A stretch of DNA of 64,000 bases from an uncultured Acidobacteriota bacterium (GTDB lineage Bacteria > Acidobacteriota > Blastocatellia > Pyrinomonadales > Pyrinomonadaceae): NCBI GenBank assembly GCA_937859595.1, contig CALMAH010000015.1, forward strand, positions 186,001 through 250,000, written 5' to 3'. Of the stretch, positions 25,031 through 34,105 are shown piece after piece. The notes under the pieces were generated by a model, which saw nothing but the letters and a program-made list of their open reading frames with translations, made no database searches and had not been told where the DNA came from. The translations under genes and the position numbers were made by a program. Numbering within the stretch: position 1 is the first letter of the stretch; each line of letters starts with the position of its first letter.

Positions 25031-26464
25031 ATGATTCAAAGCAGTAACAAAAAGTCATATTGGCTCGGCCTTTTCGTCTTCGTTTTCTTTGGCGGGCTTG
25101 TTCTGGCCCAGGAGAATGGGGGCCCGCGGCCGATGCTTCAAGAGATCCGTGTTGTAAAGGACGATCCCTATCCGAATCCGACGGCAGGCCCTACCCCTCT
25201 TGTTCGACGTACCAGCCGTTCACTGCCGCGAAATCCAGATATCGTAACAGGGACGGCCATTTCCGCAAACCCGATACGGACATCGATCCCAATGCTTGCC
25301 GAGACGGCGATCCCGGGCACATCGGGCATTATTGTCGAATCGCTTGAAGGCAATATCGTTGTGGAGAGTGGGTCGCATATCCCGCTGAATCCGGCATCGA
25401 ACGTCAAGACCGCAACAAGCTATGCGGTTCTAAAAGCGTTTGGTCCAAATCATCGATTTTCTACTAATATCTGGACCGACGGCGTTTACGATGCCGGAAC
25501 CGCGAGCATAAACGGAAATCTCTATGTTTCCGGCCTGGATCCGGTGTTTTCGTTTGAGGACGCCGTAAGGATAGCGAACGAACTCAACCGAATAGGCATT
25601 AGGGTTATACATGGCGACCTTATCGTAACGGACAATTTTACGATGAACTATGCGGCCTCGCCGGTGAGATCTTCCCAAACGCTTTTTACTACGCTCGACG
25701 CTTCGCGGCGATCACCGGCAGCGACTCGTGCATGGGGAGCGTACAGGATAAATTCGGGACTCTTCAACCAACTCAATGAGGTGCCGGGGATCACATTCAC
25801 GGGTTCCGTTTATGTGCAGCCGCTTCCGAGCGAGCTCCGCCTGCTCTTCTCACATGAATCTGCCCCAATGCGTGACATTGTAAAGGTGATGATGAGCTAT
25901 TCGAACAATTTTCTTTCGGAAAGGCTCGGTGACACGGTGGGTGGCCCATACGCGATAGCCCGCGTAGTTCAGCAGGACACGGGTTCTACCCCGATGGAGT
26001 TTTCGTTGCAGACCGCAAGCGGTCTCGGGATAAACCGCGTTACCGCGGCAGCGATGATGCGTCTGCTTCGTGTGTTCCGCTCGCAACTCAGCGGATGGGA
26101 CATGACATTTGCGGATGTTATGCCGGTGGCGGGAATGGATGCGGGCACGCTTGAGGGACGGTTCGCGACCGATTTCTCGCGAGGGAGTGTGGTCGGCAAG
26201 ACGGGTACACTTGCCCGAACCGATTCCGGCGTCAGCACTCTTGCAGGCGAGATCAGCACCCGAGAAGGAACTTTTCTCTTTGTGATTTTCAATCAACGGG
26301 GTGCGGTCGCACGCTTCAGGAGCTTTCAGAACAACTACGTATCCTTGATCCAGGGCCAGTTCGGCGGGGCGTCGCCGGTTCGCTATGCACCGCAGTCGCT
26401 CGACTCGAGGCTTGCCCGAACCCGGATATCTTATCCGGACGGCCGTCCGCGAATAAGTGAATAA
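25031..26464 (+). CDS. dacB: D-alanyl-D-alanine carboxypeptidase/endopeptidase (PBP4, S13 family)
   Basis: About 477 residues. A signal peptide (hydrophobic WLGLFVFVFFGGLVLA) leads to the S13 penicillin-binding fold that trims peptidoglycan side chains in the periplasm. The catalytic triad motifs are visible: SNVK (Ser123-Lys126), SNN (Ser291-Asn293) and KTG (Lys390). ATG 25031 was chosen because it opens the signal peptide; a TTG 75 bases upstream has a weak site but gives an odd N-terminus. A strong terminator follows 27 bases after the stop. Confidence 0.92.
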   Translation: MIQSSNKKSYWLGLFVFVFFGGLVLAQENGGPRPMLQEIRVVKDDPYPNPTAGPTPLVRRTSRSLPRNPDIVTGTAISANPIRTSIPMLAETAIPGTSGIIVESLEGNIVVESGSHIPLNPASNVKTATSYAVLKAFGPNHRFSTNIWTDGVYDAGTASINGNLYVSGLDPVFSFEDAVRIANELNRIGIRVIHGDLIVTDNFTMNYAASPVRSSQTLFTTLDASRRSPAATRAWGAYRINSGLFNQLNEVPGITFTGSVYVQPLPSELRLLFSHESAPMRDIVKVMMSYSNNFLSERLGDTVGGPYAIARVVQQDTGSTPMEFSLQTASGLGINRVTAAAMMRLLRVFRSQLSGWDMTFADVMPVAGMDAGTLEGRFATDFSRGSVVGKTGTLARTDSGVSTLAGEISTREGTFLFVIFNQRGAVARFRSFQNNYVSLIQGQFGGASPVRYAPQSLDSRLARTRISYPDGRPRISE

Positions 26465-26490
26465 AAGGGTCGAGAAACAAGATCATTTTC

Positions 26491-26522
26491 AGGGAAGCGA
26501 CGAGAACGCTTCCCTATTTTTT
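26491..26522 (+). terminator. Intrinsic terminator after dacB
   Basis: AGGGAAGCG and CGCTTCCCT form a perfect 9-bp stem around the 7-base loop ACGAGAA, followed by A and six T (26517-26522). It separates dacB from murJ. Confidence 0.9.
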
Positions 26523-26574
26523 CGCTTGTTCAAACGTGCGGTATAGTGCAAACTGCTAGGTTTGGAGCGGCCAG

Positions 26575-28323
26575 ATGAACTCGAGCGAACGCGAGCCAGT
26601 AGAAAGCGAGACACCGGAACAACTCGGTGACCCGACGGCACCACAGGACTCCGTTGCCCCGGAAGAAGCGCCACAGCGGAGCGTCGCCCGATCGGCAAGC
26701 ATCGTTTCAATTGCGGTGATGTTCTCACGGGTGCTCGGGCTGGTCCGTGAGACAGTGTTTGCGCGGTTCTTCGGCGCCGGATTTCTCTACGACGCCTTCG
26801 TCGTCGCTTTCAAGATCCCCAACATACTCCGCGACCTTTTTGCCGAGGGTGCCCTCTCCGCTGCCTTTGTAAAGGTCTTTACCGACTATCAGGTCAGGAA
26901 GAGCGAGATCGAGGCATGGCGGCTGGCAGCACTGATCTTCAACGTGCTGGCAGTGGTGATGAGCGTTATCACCATCATCGGCATCCTGCTCGCTCCCTAT
27001 ATCGTGCCGCTGCTTGCCAGAGGATTTCCGCCTGAAAAGGCCGCACTTGCCGTCACGCTTACACAGATAATGTTCCCGTTCATCCTGCTGGTAGCTCTGG
27101 CTGCACTGGCGATGGGCGTTCTAAACACAAAGGGCAAGTTCGGCATACCGGCATCCGCCTCTACGGCATTTAACATCGCATCGATCATCTTTGGGCTTGG
27201 GTTCGCATATTGGCTAAGCGGCGGGAGTTGGGAGATGTCGTTCGACAAGAACGCGCTACCGAGCGAGGCGGCGCAGTGGGCGATAACGGGCATGGCTATA
27301 GGTACGCTAATAGGCGGCGGAGCACAGCTACTGATACAGGTGCCCTCGCTATACAAGGTCGGGTTCAGGTTCTCGCCGATACTGAGTTTTGTAGATCCCG
27401 GCGTAAAGCGCGTGATGCGGCTGATGGGGCCGGCGATAATCGGTACTTCAGCAGTGCAGGTAAAGGTATTGGTGGATGTCTTTGTCGTGTCAGGAATCGA
27501 GGGCGGGCAATCGTGGCTGAGTTTTGCATTTCGGTTCATGCAGTTCCCTATCGGCGTTTTTGGGGTTGCGATCGGGACAGCCGCAATACCGGCACTTTCG
27601 CGGCTGGCCTCGGAAGAGAACATCGCAAAGTTTCGAACAACCCTCTCAGATGCGATGAAGCTGGTCTTTCTGCTCACGGTCCCGGCGGCATGCGGGCTCG
27701 TGGTGCTTGGGACGCCGATAATCAGCCTGATCTATGAAGGTGGGCGGTTTACGTCGTTCGATACGAACATGACCGCATGGGCGCTGGCCGCTTATTCGAT
27801 CGGGCTTGCGGGATATGCGGCGATAAAGGTGCTTTCGCCATCGTTCTACGCGCTGGACGACGCAAAGACGCCGATGTATGTCAGCATCGCATCGGTACTC
27901 GTGCATGCTCCGGCAAGCTTTGGGCTGATGTATCTGTTGTCAGGCGTAGGCGTCACTCCCGAACGGCCAAACGGCTTTGGCCATGTTGGTGTAGCTCTGG
28001 CGACATCGACCGTCGCGTTGGTAAACTTTTTTGCGTTGACACTGCTGATGCGTCGAAAGATCGGCAGGCTGAACGGCCGGGATATCGCCGGTTCATTCGT
28101 AAAGATCGTGCTTGCCGCTGCGGTAATGTCCGCTGTGTGTTATTTCGGCTATCATTACCTCGCCGGATATTTTCCGGTAAAGAGCTTTTTCGTCCGTCTT
28201 ATTGAGGCATTTGTCCCGATCGGTCTCGGCGGCCTTACATTTCTTGTGATGGCAAAGCTGCTCAAGGTTGGCGAGATCGAGCAGGTAGTAAACGCCGTAA
28301 GGCGAAAACTTGCTAGCCGATAA
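26575..28323 (+). CDS. murJ: Lipid II flippase MurJ
   Basis: A 582-residue membrane protein of the MOP superfamily that moves lipid II across the inner membrane for peptidoglycan synthesis. The hydrophilic first 40 residues are rich in Glu/Pro, unusual in length for MurJ. The core begins 'SIVSIAVMFSRVLGLVRETVFARFFG' with the key arginines, followed by about 14 membrane segments, and the internal 'GAGFLYDAFVVAFKIPNILRDLFAEGALSAAFV' block is diagnostic. It is followed after 6 bases by the gamma carbonic anhydrase gene. Confidence 0.96.
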   Translation: MNSSEREPVESETPEQLGDPTAPQDSVAPEEAPQRSVARSASIVSIAVMFSRVLGLVRETVFARFFGAGFLYDAFVVAFKIPNILRDLFAEGALSAAFVKVFTDYQVRKSEIEAWRLAALIFNVLAVVMSVITIIGILLAPYIVPLLARGFPPEKAALAVTLTQIMFPFILLVALAALAMGVLNTKGKFGIPASASTAFNIASIIFGLGFAYWLSGGSWEMSFDKNALPSEAAQWAITGMAIGTLIGGGAQLLIQVPSLYKVGFRFSPILSFVDPGVKRVMRLMGPAIIGTSAVQVKVLVDVFVVSGIEGGQSWLSFAFRFMQFPIGVFGVAIGTAAIPALSRLASEENIAKFRTTLSDAMKLVFLLTVPAACGLVVLGTPIISLIYEGGRFTSFDTNMTAWALAAYSIGLAGYAAIKVLSPSFYALDDAKTPMYVSIASVLVHAPASFGLMYLLSGVGVTPERPNGFGHVGVALATSTVALVNFFALTLLMRRKIGRLNGRDIAGSFVKIVLAAAVMSAVCYFGYHYLAGYFPVKSFFVRLIEAFVPIGLGGLTFLVMAKLLKVGEIEQVVNAVRRKLASR

Positions 28324-28329
28324 TTTCTT

Positions 28330-28830
28330 ATGGTCAAGTCATTTAATGGCACTTTGCCGAGCATACACGAAACTGCATTCATCGCCGAAGATGCGATAGT
28401 GATCGGCGACGTCGAGATCGGCGAGGACGCCAGCATATGGTTCGGGTCTATCGTCCGCGGCGATGTGAACTATATCCGTATAGGTGCTCGGACTAACATA
28501 CAGGACGGCACGATCATACACGTCAGCCAAAAGACCCACCCAACGATACTTGAACACGAAATAACCGTAGGCCATCGTGTAACGCTCCACGGCTGTTATG
28601 TCGAGACCGGCTGCCTGATCGGCATAGGGGCGATATTGCTTGACGGCGTCCGCGTCGGGGCAAATTCGCTGGTAGCGGCGGGCAGTCTACTGACACCCGG
28701 GACCGAAATACCGCCCGGCTCGCTCGTAATGGGTTCGCCCGCAAAAGTAAAACGCCCGCTCACCGAAATGGAACTCGCCGACCTGCCTCGCTTCTGGCAA
28801 AACTACGTTGAACTAAAAAGACACTATTGA
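28330..28830 (+). CDS. Gamma-class carbonic anhydrase-like hexapeptide protein
   Basis: A 166-residue left-handed beta-helix protein with hexapeptide repeats ('AFIAEDAIVIGDVEIGEDASIWFGSIVRGD'). The zinc-binding histidines are present in 'TIIHVS' and 'VGHRVTLHGC'. It belongs to the YrdA/CaiE/gamma carbonic anhydrase group; some members hydrate CO2, others have acyl-carrier or unknown roles. It lies 6 bases after murJ and is probably co-transcribed. Confidence 0.93.
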   Translation: MVKSFNGTLPSIHETAFIAEDAIVIGDVEIGEDASIWFGSIVRGDVNYIRIGARTNIQDGTIIHVSQKTHPTILEHEITVGHRVTLHGCYVETGCLIGIGAILLDGVRVGANSLVAAGSLLTPGTEIPPGSLVMGSPAKVKRPLTEMELADLPRFWQNYVELKRHY

Positions 28831-28857
28831 ACCGCTGTGATAAGAAGGAAATTATTA

Positions 28858-28945
28858 GCCGCAGATAAACGCCAAGTCACGCTGATAAAAGATCGTTTTT
28901 TGATAAAGCTGTCCTGATCTGTGTTTATCCGCGTCGATCTGCGGC
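28858..28945. repeat. Long imperfect palindrome upstream of hisS
   Basis: GCCGCAGAT (28858-28866) pairs perfectly with ATCTGCGGC (28937-28945). Between them the two arms keep matching with gaps (for example AAACGC against GCGT and GATAAAAGATC against GATC..GTTTATC). A phrase TCTCTGCGTCTCTGCGG follows. This looks like a dispersed intergenic repeat rather than a hisS-specific signal. Confidence 0.6.
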
Positions 28946-28985
28946 CAATTTTTTTCTCTGCGTCTCTGCGGTAAACTATCTTCTT

Positions 28986-30281
28986 ATGTCAAAGACGAAC
29001 CCCGCCCGGGGAATGCGGGACTTTTTGCCCGCCGATGTCCGAAAGCGTGAATATGTGATCGGCATCATCAAAGAGGTTTACGAAAGCTACGGCTTCGAAC
29101 CGCTCGAAACCCCCGCGGTCGAAAACCTTGACACGCTGATGGGCAAATACGGCGAAGAAGGCAACCAGCTTATTTTTCGCATTCTGAAGCGCGGGGAGAA
29201 ATTACAGGAACTGCTTGAGACCGAAAGTCCGCAATCCGCAATCCGCAATCCGCAATTAGCGGATCTTGCCCTTCGCTACGACCTAACCGTGCCGCTTGCT
29301 CGCGTCGTAGCAAACAACAGGAACGAACTACCGAAATTCTTCAAACGCTACCAGATCCAACCCGTCTGGCGGGCAGACCGTCCCGCTCGTGGAAGGTTTA
29401 GGGAATTTTATCAGTGCGATGTTGATGCGATCGGTTCGACCTCAATGGTGGTGGAGGCAGAGATCATATCTGCGGCTTGCGATATTCTGACCAGGCTGGG
29501 ATTTGACGATTTCGTAGTAAGAATAAACCATCGGGAGCTTCTGTCGAAGATGGTTGCGGAGGCCGGGATCGAGGATGAGGCCGCTGCATTGGTCGCTCTG
29601 GATAAGCTCGATAAGATCGGTGCGGACGGTGTTCGTAACGAGCTTCTTGAGCGCGGGATCTCGGAGGCATCTGCCGAATCCTTTCTGACCGCGGTCAATG
29701 GCAGCGTTTCGAACGCCGACCTGGATATTATCTTGAGCATGTGTAAAGAGCTTCCCGTGAAGCTCGACCCGACACTCGCTCGCGGCCTTTCGTATTACAC
29801 CGGTACGATAATGGAAGTAAACGTCCCTGACCTCGCAGGAAGTCTGGGCGGCGGCGGGCGGTATGATGGTTTGATCGGGATGTTTGGCAAGGAGCAGATA
29901 CCGGCGTGCGGTTTTTCGTTAGGTCTTGAGCGGATCCTGGTCGTCATGGAAGAACGAGGGATGTTCCCGCCGGAGATCGCCGAATCGAGGCCCGCTGACG
30001 TAATGGTGACCATCTGGAGCGAGGAAACGATCGCCGAATCATTAAAACTCGCCGCAGAACTCCGCTCCGCCGGAATTCGCGTCACCGTCTATCCCGAACC
30101 CGACAAATTTGCCAAACAGATGAAATACGCCGACCAGATCCGCGTCCCCTACGTCTGCATACTCGGCGAAACCGAACTCGCCGAAGGCAAGGTAACACTC
30201 AAAAACATGAAAACCGGGGAGCAGGAGTTAGTTGACAGGCCGAGAGCAATAGAATTGATCAGAAGTTTAATCGACCGATGA
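28986..30281 (+). CDS. hisS: Histidyl-tRNA synthetase
   Basis: A 431-residue class II synthetase that charges tRNA-His. Motif 2 is 'FREFYQCDVDAIGS', the histidine-specific motif is 'LARGLSYYTGTIMEV' and motif 3 'GFSLGLERIL'; the C-terminal anticodon domain starts near residue 335. Residues 82-91 are encoded by four exact copies of a 7-base unit, adding a 'SPQSAIRNPQ' loop between motif 1 and the catalytic core. The stop overlaps the DUF1572 start by 4 bases. Confidence 0.96.
   Translation: MSKTNPARGMRDFLPADVRKREYVIGIIKEVYESYGFEPLETPAVENLDTLMGKYGEEGNQLIFRILKRGEKLQELLETESPQSAIRNPQLADLALRYDLTVPLARVVANNRNELPKFFKRYQIQPVWRADRPARGRFREFYQCDVDAIGSTSMVVEAEIISAACDILTRLGFDDFVVRINHRELLSKMVAEAGIEDEAAALVALDKLDKIGADGVRNELLERGISEASAESFLTAVNGSVSNADLDIILSMCKELPVKLDPTLARGLSYYTGTIMEVNVPDLAGSLGGGGRYDGLIGMFGKEQIPACGFSLGLERILVVMEERGMFPPEIAESRPADVMVTIWSEETIAESLKLAAELRSAGIRVTVYPEPDKFAKQMKYADQIRVPYVCILGETELAEGKVTLKNMKTGEQELVDRPRAIELIRSLIDR
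29229..29256 (+). repeat. Four tandem copies of CCGCAAT inside hisS
   Basis: 28 bases made of exactly four CCGCAAT units. Because 7 is not a multiple of 3 the same unit is read in all three frames (S-A-I-R-N-P-Q pattern). Total length of insertion keeps hisS open. Confidence 0.9.
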
Positions 30282-30880
30282 GCGATCTTGCTGAAATCTA
30301 TAAGAGGGATGCGTCAGATTCCTTTCTAGGCTATAAAAAGCTTGCCGAGCGTGCGTTGGAGCAGGTCTCGGATGAGGAATTTTTTTTGCAGATAGACGAC
30401 GAGTCGAATTCGCTTGCGGTCATAGTTAAGCACATTGCCGGAAATCAGCATTCTCGATGGCGCGACTTCTTGACGACCGACGGTGAAAAGGCGAGCCGCG
30501 ACCGCGACCAGGAATTTGAGATCACCGATGAGACGCGCGAGACGCTGATGGACTATTGGGAGACGGGATGGCAGACCCTCTTCGACGCGATCGAACCGCT
30601 CACGGAAGAAGACCTCGAAAAGACGGTAACCATCCGTGGCGAGCCCCACTCGGTGGTCGAGGCGATAAACCGCCAACTCACACATTACAGCTACCACATC
30701 GGCCAGATCGTTTTTCTGGCTAAGCATTTACGCTCAAGCGAGTGGAAAACCCTCAGCGTGCCGCGCGACCGGTCGGCGGAGTTCAATCAGTTTCTGTCCG
30801 ATAAACAGGCTGCGGGTACCGAGAAGACGGATCGACTCGGAGCACCGGAGGAGTTTGCCCGACTCAGCGAAAAAGGTTGA
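30278..30880 (+). CDS. DUF1572 (DinB-like) family protein
   Basis: A 200-residue protein of the DinB/YfiT-like four-helix bundle superfamily, DUF1572 branch. The probable metal-binding histidines are in 'IVKHIAGNQHSRWRDFLTTDGEK' and in 'QLTHYSYHIGQIVFLAKHL'. Related proteins include mycothiol- and bacillithiol-dependent enzymes, but most are of unknown reaction. It overlaps hisS by 4 bases (ATGA), so the two are translationally coupled. Confidence 0.9.
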   Translation: MSDLAEIYKRDASDSFLGYKKLAERALEQVSDEEFFLQIDDESNSLAVIVKHIAGNQHSRWRDFLTTDGEKASRDRDQEFEITDETRETLMDYWETGWQTLFDAIEPLTEEDLEKTVTIRGEPHSVVEAINRQLTHYSYHIGQIVFLAKHLRSSEWKTLSVPRDRSAEFNQFLSDKQAAGTEKTDRLGAPEEFARLSEKG

Positions 30881-30940
30881 CGATCAGCTAAGGTCCGGGA
30901 AATTCTGTTCAGGGTTTGGATGGGGAGAGGGCCGGCCTTA

Positions 30941-31291
30941 TTAACGAACCCGGACACGACGGATAACCTGTGTTCGCGTTCTGCCATTAGGCAGATGGGT
31001 AACGCGAATGGTTTCGCGATAGGTGCGGAACCAGCGGCGGACATACCGGGTTGTGACGTAAGAATAGGCCCGTCCGCGATTGCTGCGGCGGTCATACCTC
31101 CGGTTTCGTTGGTCACGACGGTCATATCTCCGATTTCGCTGGTCACGACGGTCATACCTTCCGCGACGCTGCTGCCCTTCCCAATACTGCTCTGCGGCGA
31201 CCGTGTTTGCTGCCGCAGCATTAGCGTTTGCTACGGGAACAAAAACGAACGCCAGTCCGAACATCAGGGTGATCAAAAGTGTCTTTTTCAT
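30941..31291 (-). CDS. Secreted Arg-rich repeat protein
   Basis: About 116 residues. The start ATG 31291 is fixed by AAGGAG 7 bases upstream and opens a clear signal peptide (KKTLLITLMFGLAFVFVPVANA). The mature part has two and a half copies of a 10-residue unit (YDRRDQRNRR) and a very basic C-terminus ('RRWFRTYRETIRVTHLPNGR', ending RRVRVR). The length of the repeat matches a 30-base DNA repeat. I know no family. Binding of polyanions such as nucleic acid, polyphosphate or lipopolysaccharide is only a guess from the charge. Confidence 0.75.
   Translation of the reverse strand: MKKTLLITLMFGLAFVFVPVANANAAAANTVAAEQYWEGQQRRGRYDRRDQRNRRYDRRDQRNRRYDRRSNRGRAYSYVTTRYVRRWFRTYRETIRVTHLPNGRTRTQVIRRVRVR
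31090..31160 (-). repeat. Two and a third copies of a 30-bp coding repeat
   Basis: Units 31090-31119 and 31120-31149 differ at only three positions, and a third copy is cut after about 10 bases. They encode the YDRRDQRNRR unit of the secreted protein. Confidence 0.85.
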
Positions 31292-31481
31292 AGCATTTCT
31301 CCTTAGATAAAGTAAGATCTGCATGACCAGACGGGGCGAGTCGCCGAAACGGCATTGCCGTCCGGCTTCCGGATATTCGTGTATCGTTAAGATACACACT
31401 CATGCTTTGCACCTAACTAAATGGGCAAGAAACGTGCCGAAGAAACAGCCGATGTGCTAATCTGATTGTTCGCCGCACCAT

Positions 31482-32654
31482 ATGAAAGGCATATCTATCT
31501 TAGGTTCTACGGGTTCTATTGGCTGCAGCACGCTCAGCGTGGTCGAACATTTGGGAGATGTTCGCGTGGTTGCAATGGCCGCGGGCCGAAACATGGCCAA
31601 ATTTGCTGAGCAAATCGCACAATTTAAACCCGATTTGGTGTCCTGCGATAATGAAGATTGCCGTGGAAGGCTCGCGGAGAAGTTGAAGCAGATCGGCGTT
31701 GCCCTGCCAGAGATCGTGCTGAATTCTGAAGGGCTAGAGGCGGTTGCGACCCATCCGGACGCCGAATCGGTGGTCTCGGCCACTGTCGGTGCGGTTGGTT
31801 TTTTGCCGACGCTGCGGGCCATCGAAGCCGGTAAACGCGTCGCGCTTGCCAACAAAGAAACGCTCGTGATGGCGGGCGAGTTGATGACGGCTGCGGCCGA
31901 GAAGAGCGGGGCCGAGATATTGCCAGTTGACAGCGAACACAATGCGATACATCAATGTTTGCGAGGCGAACATCGTTCGGAGGTACGGCGATTGATCCTG
32001 ACCGCATCGGGCGGACCATTTCGCACGAAAACCAAAGAGGAGATAGCCTGCGCGAGCCGGGAGGAAGCTCTTGCCCACCCTAACTGGAAAATGGGCGAAA
32101 AGATCACCGTCGATTCTGCCACTTTGATGAACAAGGGGCTGGAGGTGATAGAGGCGCAGTGGCTTTTCGGTTTTGGAGCAGATCAGATCTCCGTCGTGGT
32201 CCATCCCCAGTCGGTGGTTCATTCGATGGTTGAGATGGTGGACGGTTCGATCATTGCCCAGTTGGGAGTCACAGATATGAAACATCCGATCCAATACGCT
32301 CTGACCTATCCGGACCGAAGGCCAAACTGTCTCGAACCCTTGGATCTGGCGGCGCTTTCCTCGCTGACCTTTGAGGAGCCGGACCTGGAGCGTTTTCCGT
32401 GTCTCGGGCTTGCTTACGACGCCATGCGGACCGGGGGTACAATGCCCGCGGTGTTGAACGCCGCCAACGAAATTGCGGTGCAAGCCTTTCTTGACGGCAG
32501 AGCGGGCCTTGCGGATATCGCCGCAGTGAACAGGGCCGTGATGGATGAGCACGATGTGGAGCCGGCCAAGTCGCTAGAGGCTATACTTCGCGTGGATGAA
32601 TGGGCGCGGGCGCGCGCTATAATGAAGCTTGGCAGGCCGGCAGCCGCGATCTGA
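31482..32654 (+). CDS. dxr: 1-deoxy-D-xylulose 5-phosphate reductoisomerase
   Basis: A 390-residue enzyme for the second step of the MEP isoprenoid pathway: it rearranges and reduces DXP to MEP with NADPH. The N-terminal 'ILGSTGSIGCSTLSVV' nucleotide loop, 'ANKETLVMAGELM', 'PVDSEHNAIHQCL', 'TASGGPFR' and 'ITVDSATLMNKGLEVIEA' are all present and in order. It is the first of three genes (dxr-rseP-ispG) on this strand; the gap to rseP is 61 bases. Confidence 0.97.
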   Translation: MKGISILGSTGSIGCSTLSVVEHLGDVRVVAMAAGRNMAKFAEQIAQFKPDLVSCDNEDCRGRLAEKLKQIGVALPEIVLNSEGLEAVATHPDAESVVSATVGAVGFLPTLRAIEAGKRVALANKETLVMAGELMTAAAEKSGAEILPVDSEHNAIHQCLRGEHRSEVRRLILTASGGPFRTKTKEEIACASREEALAHPNWKMGEKITVDSATLMNKGLEVIEAQWLFGFGADQISVVVHPQSVVHSMVEMVDGSIIAQLGVTDMKHPIQYALTYPDRRPNCLEPLDLAALSSLTFEEPDLERFPCLGLAYDAMRTGGTMPAVLNAANEIAVQAFLDGRAGLADIAAVNRAVMDEHDVEPAKSLEAILRVDEWARARAIMKLGRPAAAI

Positions 32655-32715
32655 TTGCAACGCGGCGGCCCCGGATAGTTTCTAATGGCTTGCCGCTGAA
32701 ATAGGTGCTTTTTAT

Positions 32716-34080
32716 ATGCCAGATATTCTTTTAGTAGTACTCGCCGTGGTCTTCGTTCTCGGCGTTGCAATAAATATTCACGAATTTGGCCACTTTATCG
32801 TGGCAAAGATGTTCGGTATGCGTATCGAGGCTTATTCGTTCTTTGGCCTCGGGCCTCGTATTTGGGGATTTAAGCGTGGACATACTGACTATCGCATTTC
32901 GGCGATCCCGCTTGGTGCCTACGTCAAGCTTTATGGCGATGAGGCGACCGCATCGCTCGAAGGCGGCGAATCTGAGGGCGAAAGGGTCCCGGATGAAGAG
33001 CTATATGAGCTTCGACCACGATGGCAGAAATTCCTGGTCATGCTCGGCGGGCCGTTCATGAACATCGTACTTGCGCTTGCGATACCGTTTGCAGGGGCTT
33101 TGATGTATGGTGTGCCCGCTATGCCTGACCCGATCGTGGCATATGTCAGGCCGGGCGGAGCCGCAGAGCAGGCGGGTATAAAGGCCGGCGACAGGATCGT
33201 GGCTTTTGACGGTATAGAGAACCCGACCTGGAGAAAAATAGAGACAAGTTCGGCGATCTCCCCCGAAAAGCCGATCCAGGCCGTGGTGGAACGCAGCGGC
33301 GAACGCCTACCCATAACATTTGTTCCGGCTAAGGCCGAAAGAAAGGGACAGGCATTTGGCGATGTGGAGATGAGTCCGGAAACGGGTGTGCAGGAAGTTT
33401 ACGCCCGTAGTGTTATGCCGGACTCGCCGGCGATCAAGGCAGGTATGCAGGACGGCGACAAAATCCTCGCCGTGAACGGCGCGACGGTAAGGAACCTGCC
33501 GAATTTCATGAATCTGATCCGGGAAAGCAAAGGCGAGCCGGTGGAGATCCTGGTGGAGAGAAATGGCGAGCGGCTTACCCTTGCCGCAACACCGGAATTA
33601 TCGGAACAGGGACAACCTCGGATCGGCGTTGAACTCAGGGGGGCAAGTTCGTCGGCGCGAGAACCGGCTGGGCTGATCGATTCGGCTGGGTTTGCCGTTA
33701 ATACGAACTACGAGATCATCGCGCTTACGGGCCGGGTTTTCGGGCAACTCTTCTCCGGCGAGCGGGCAGTCAGGGACGCGGGCCTTGCCGGACCTGTCGG
33801 CATTGTCGGAATTATCGCGAATGTGGTTAGAGAAGACGGTTTTGCCGGGCTGTTTGCGATATTAGCCGTTATCAGCCTGAACCTGGGCATTTTTAATCTT
33901 TTGCCGATCCCGTTGCTCGACGGCGGACAGATAGTGGTTCTCGGTATCGAGAAGGTAATGTCCTGGTTTGGCAAGACGCTTTCGATGGCCATCAGAGAAA
34001 AGATACAGATAGCGGGATTGGCGATAATACTTTTGCTGATGGTCTTTGTGATGTATCTGGATATTTCTAGATTTTTCTAA
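32716..34080 (+). CDS. rseP: Site-2 RIP metalloprotease RseP
   Basis: A 454-residue membrane zinc protease that cuts transmembrane substrates such as anti-sigma factors. The first membrane helix carries 'NIHEFGHFIVAKM' (HExxH), and the third-ligand motif near the C-terminus is 'NLLPIPLLDGGQIV'. Two PDZ domains lie between: about residues 135-205 ('GGAAEQAGIKAGDRIVAFDG') and 220-300 ('DSPAIKAGMQDGDKILAVNG'). Position between dxr and ispG is a conserved arrangement. Confidence 0.95.
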   Translation: MPDILLVVLAVVFVLGVAINIHEFGHFIVAKMFGMRIEAYSFFGLGPRIWGFKRGHTDYRISAIPLGAYVKLYGDEATASLEGGESEGERVPDEELYELRPRWQKFLVMLGGPFMNIVLALAIPFAGALMYGVPAMPDPIVAYVRPGGAAEQAGIKAGDRIVAFDGIENPTWRKIETSSAISPEKPIQAVVERSGERLPITFVPAKAERKGQAFGDVEMSPETGVQEVYARSVMPDSPAIKAGMQDGDKILAVNGATVRNLPNFMNLIRESKGEPVEILVERNGERLTLAATPELSEQGQPRIGVELRGASSSAREPAGLIDSAGFAVNTNYEIIALTGRVFGQLFSGERAVRDAGLAGPVGIVGIIANVVREDGFAGLFAILAVISLNLGIFNLLPIPLLDGGQIVVLGIEKVMSWFGKTLSMAIREKIQIAGLAIILLLMVFVMYLDISRFF

Positions 34081-34105
34081 GGTAGATATCACACTGTTTG
34101 CTCAT

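Noticed and set aside
28831-28985. Possible T-box leader in front of hisS
   Set aside because: No T-box sequence or specifier loop could be seen, and the region is taken up by the palindromic repeat.
31080-31310. Arg/Ser-rich + strand frame of 76 codons over the 30-bp repeat
   Set aside because: Repeats give open frames on both strands; the minus frame has the ribosome binding site and signal peptide.
31734-32552. 272-codon minus-strand frame under dxr
   Set aside because: Antisense shadow of a clear enzyme gene; no recognisable domain or start signal.
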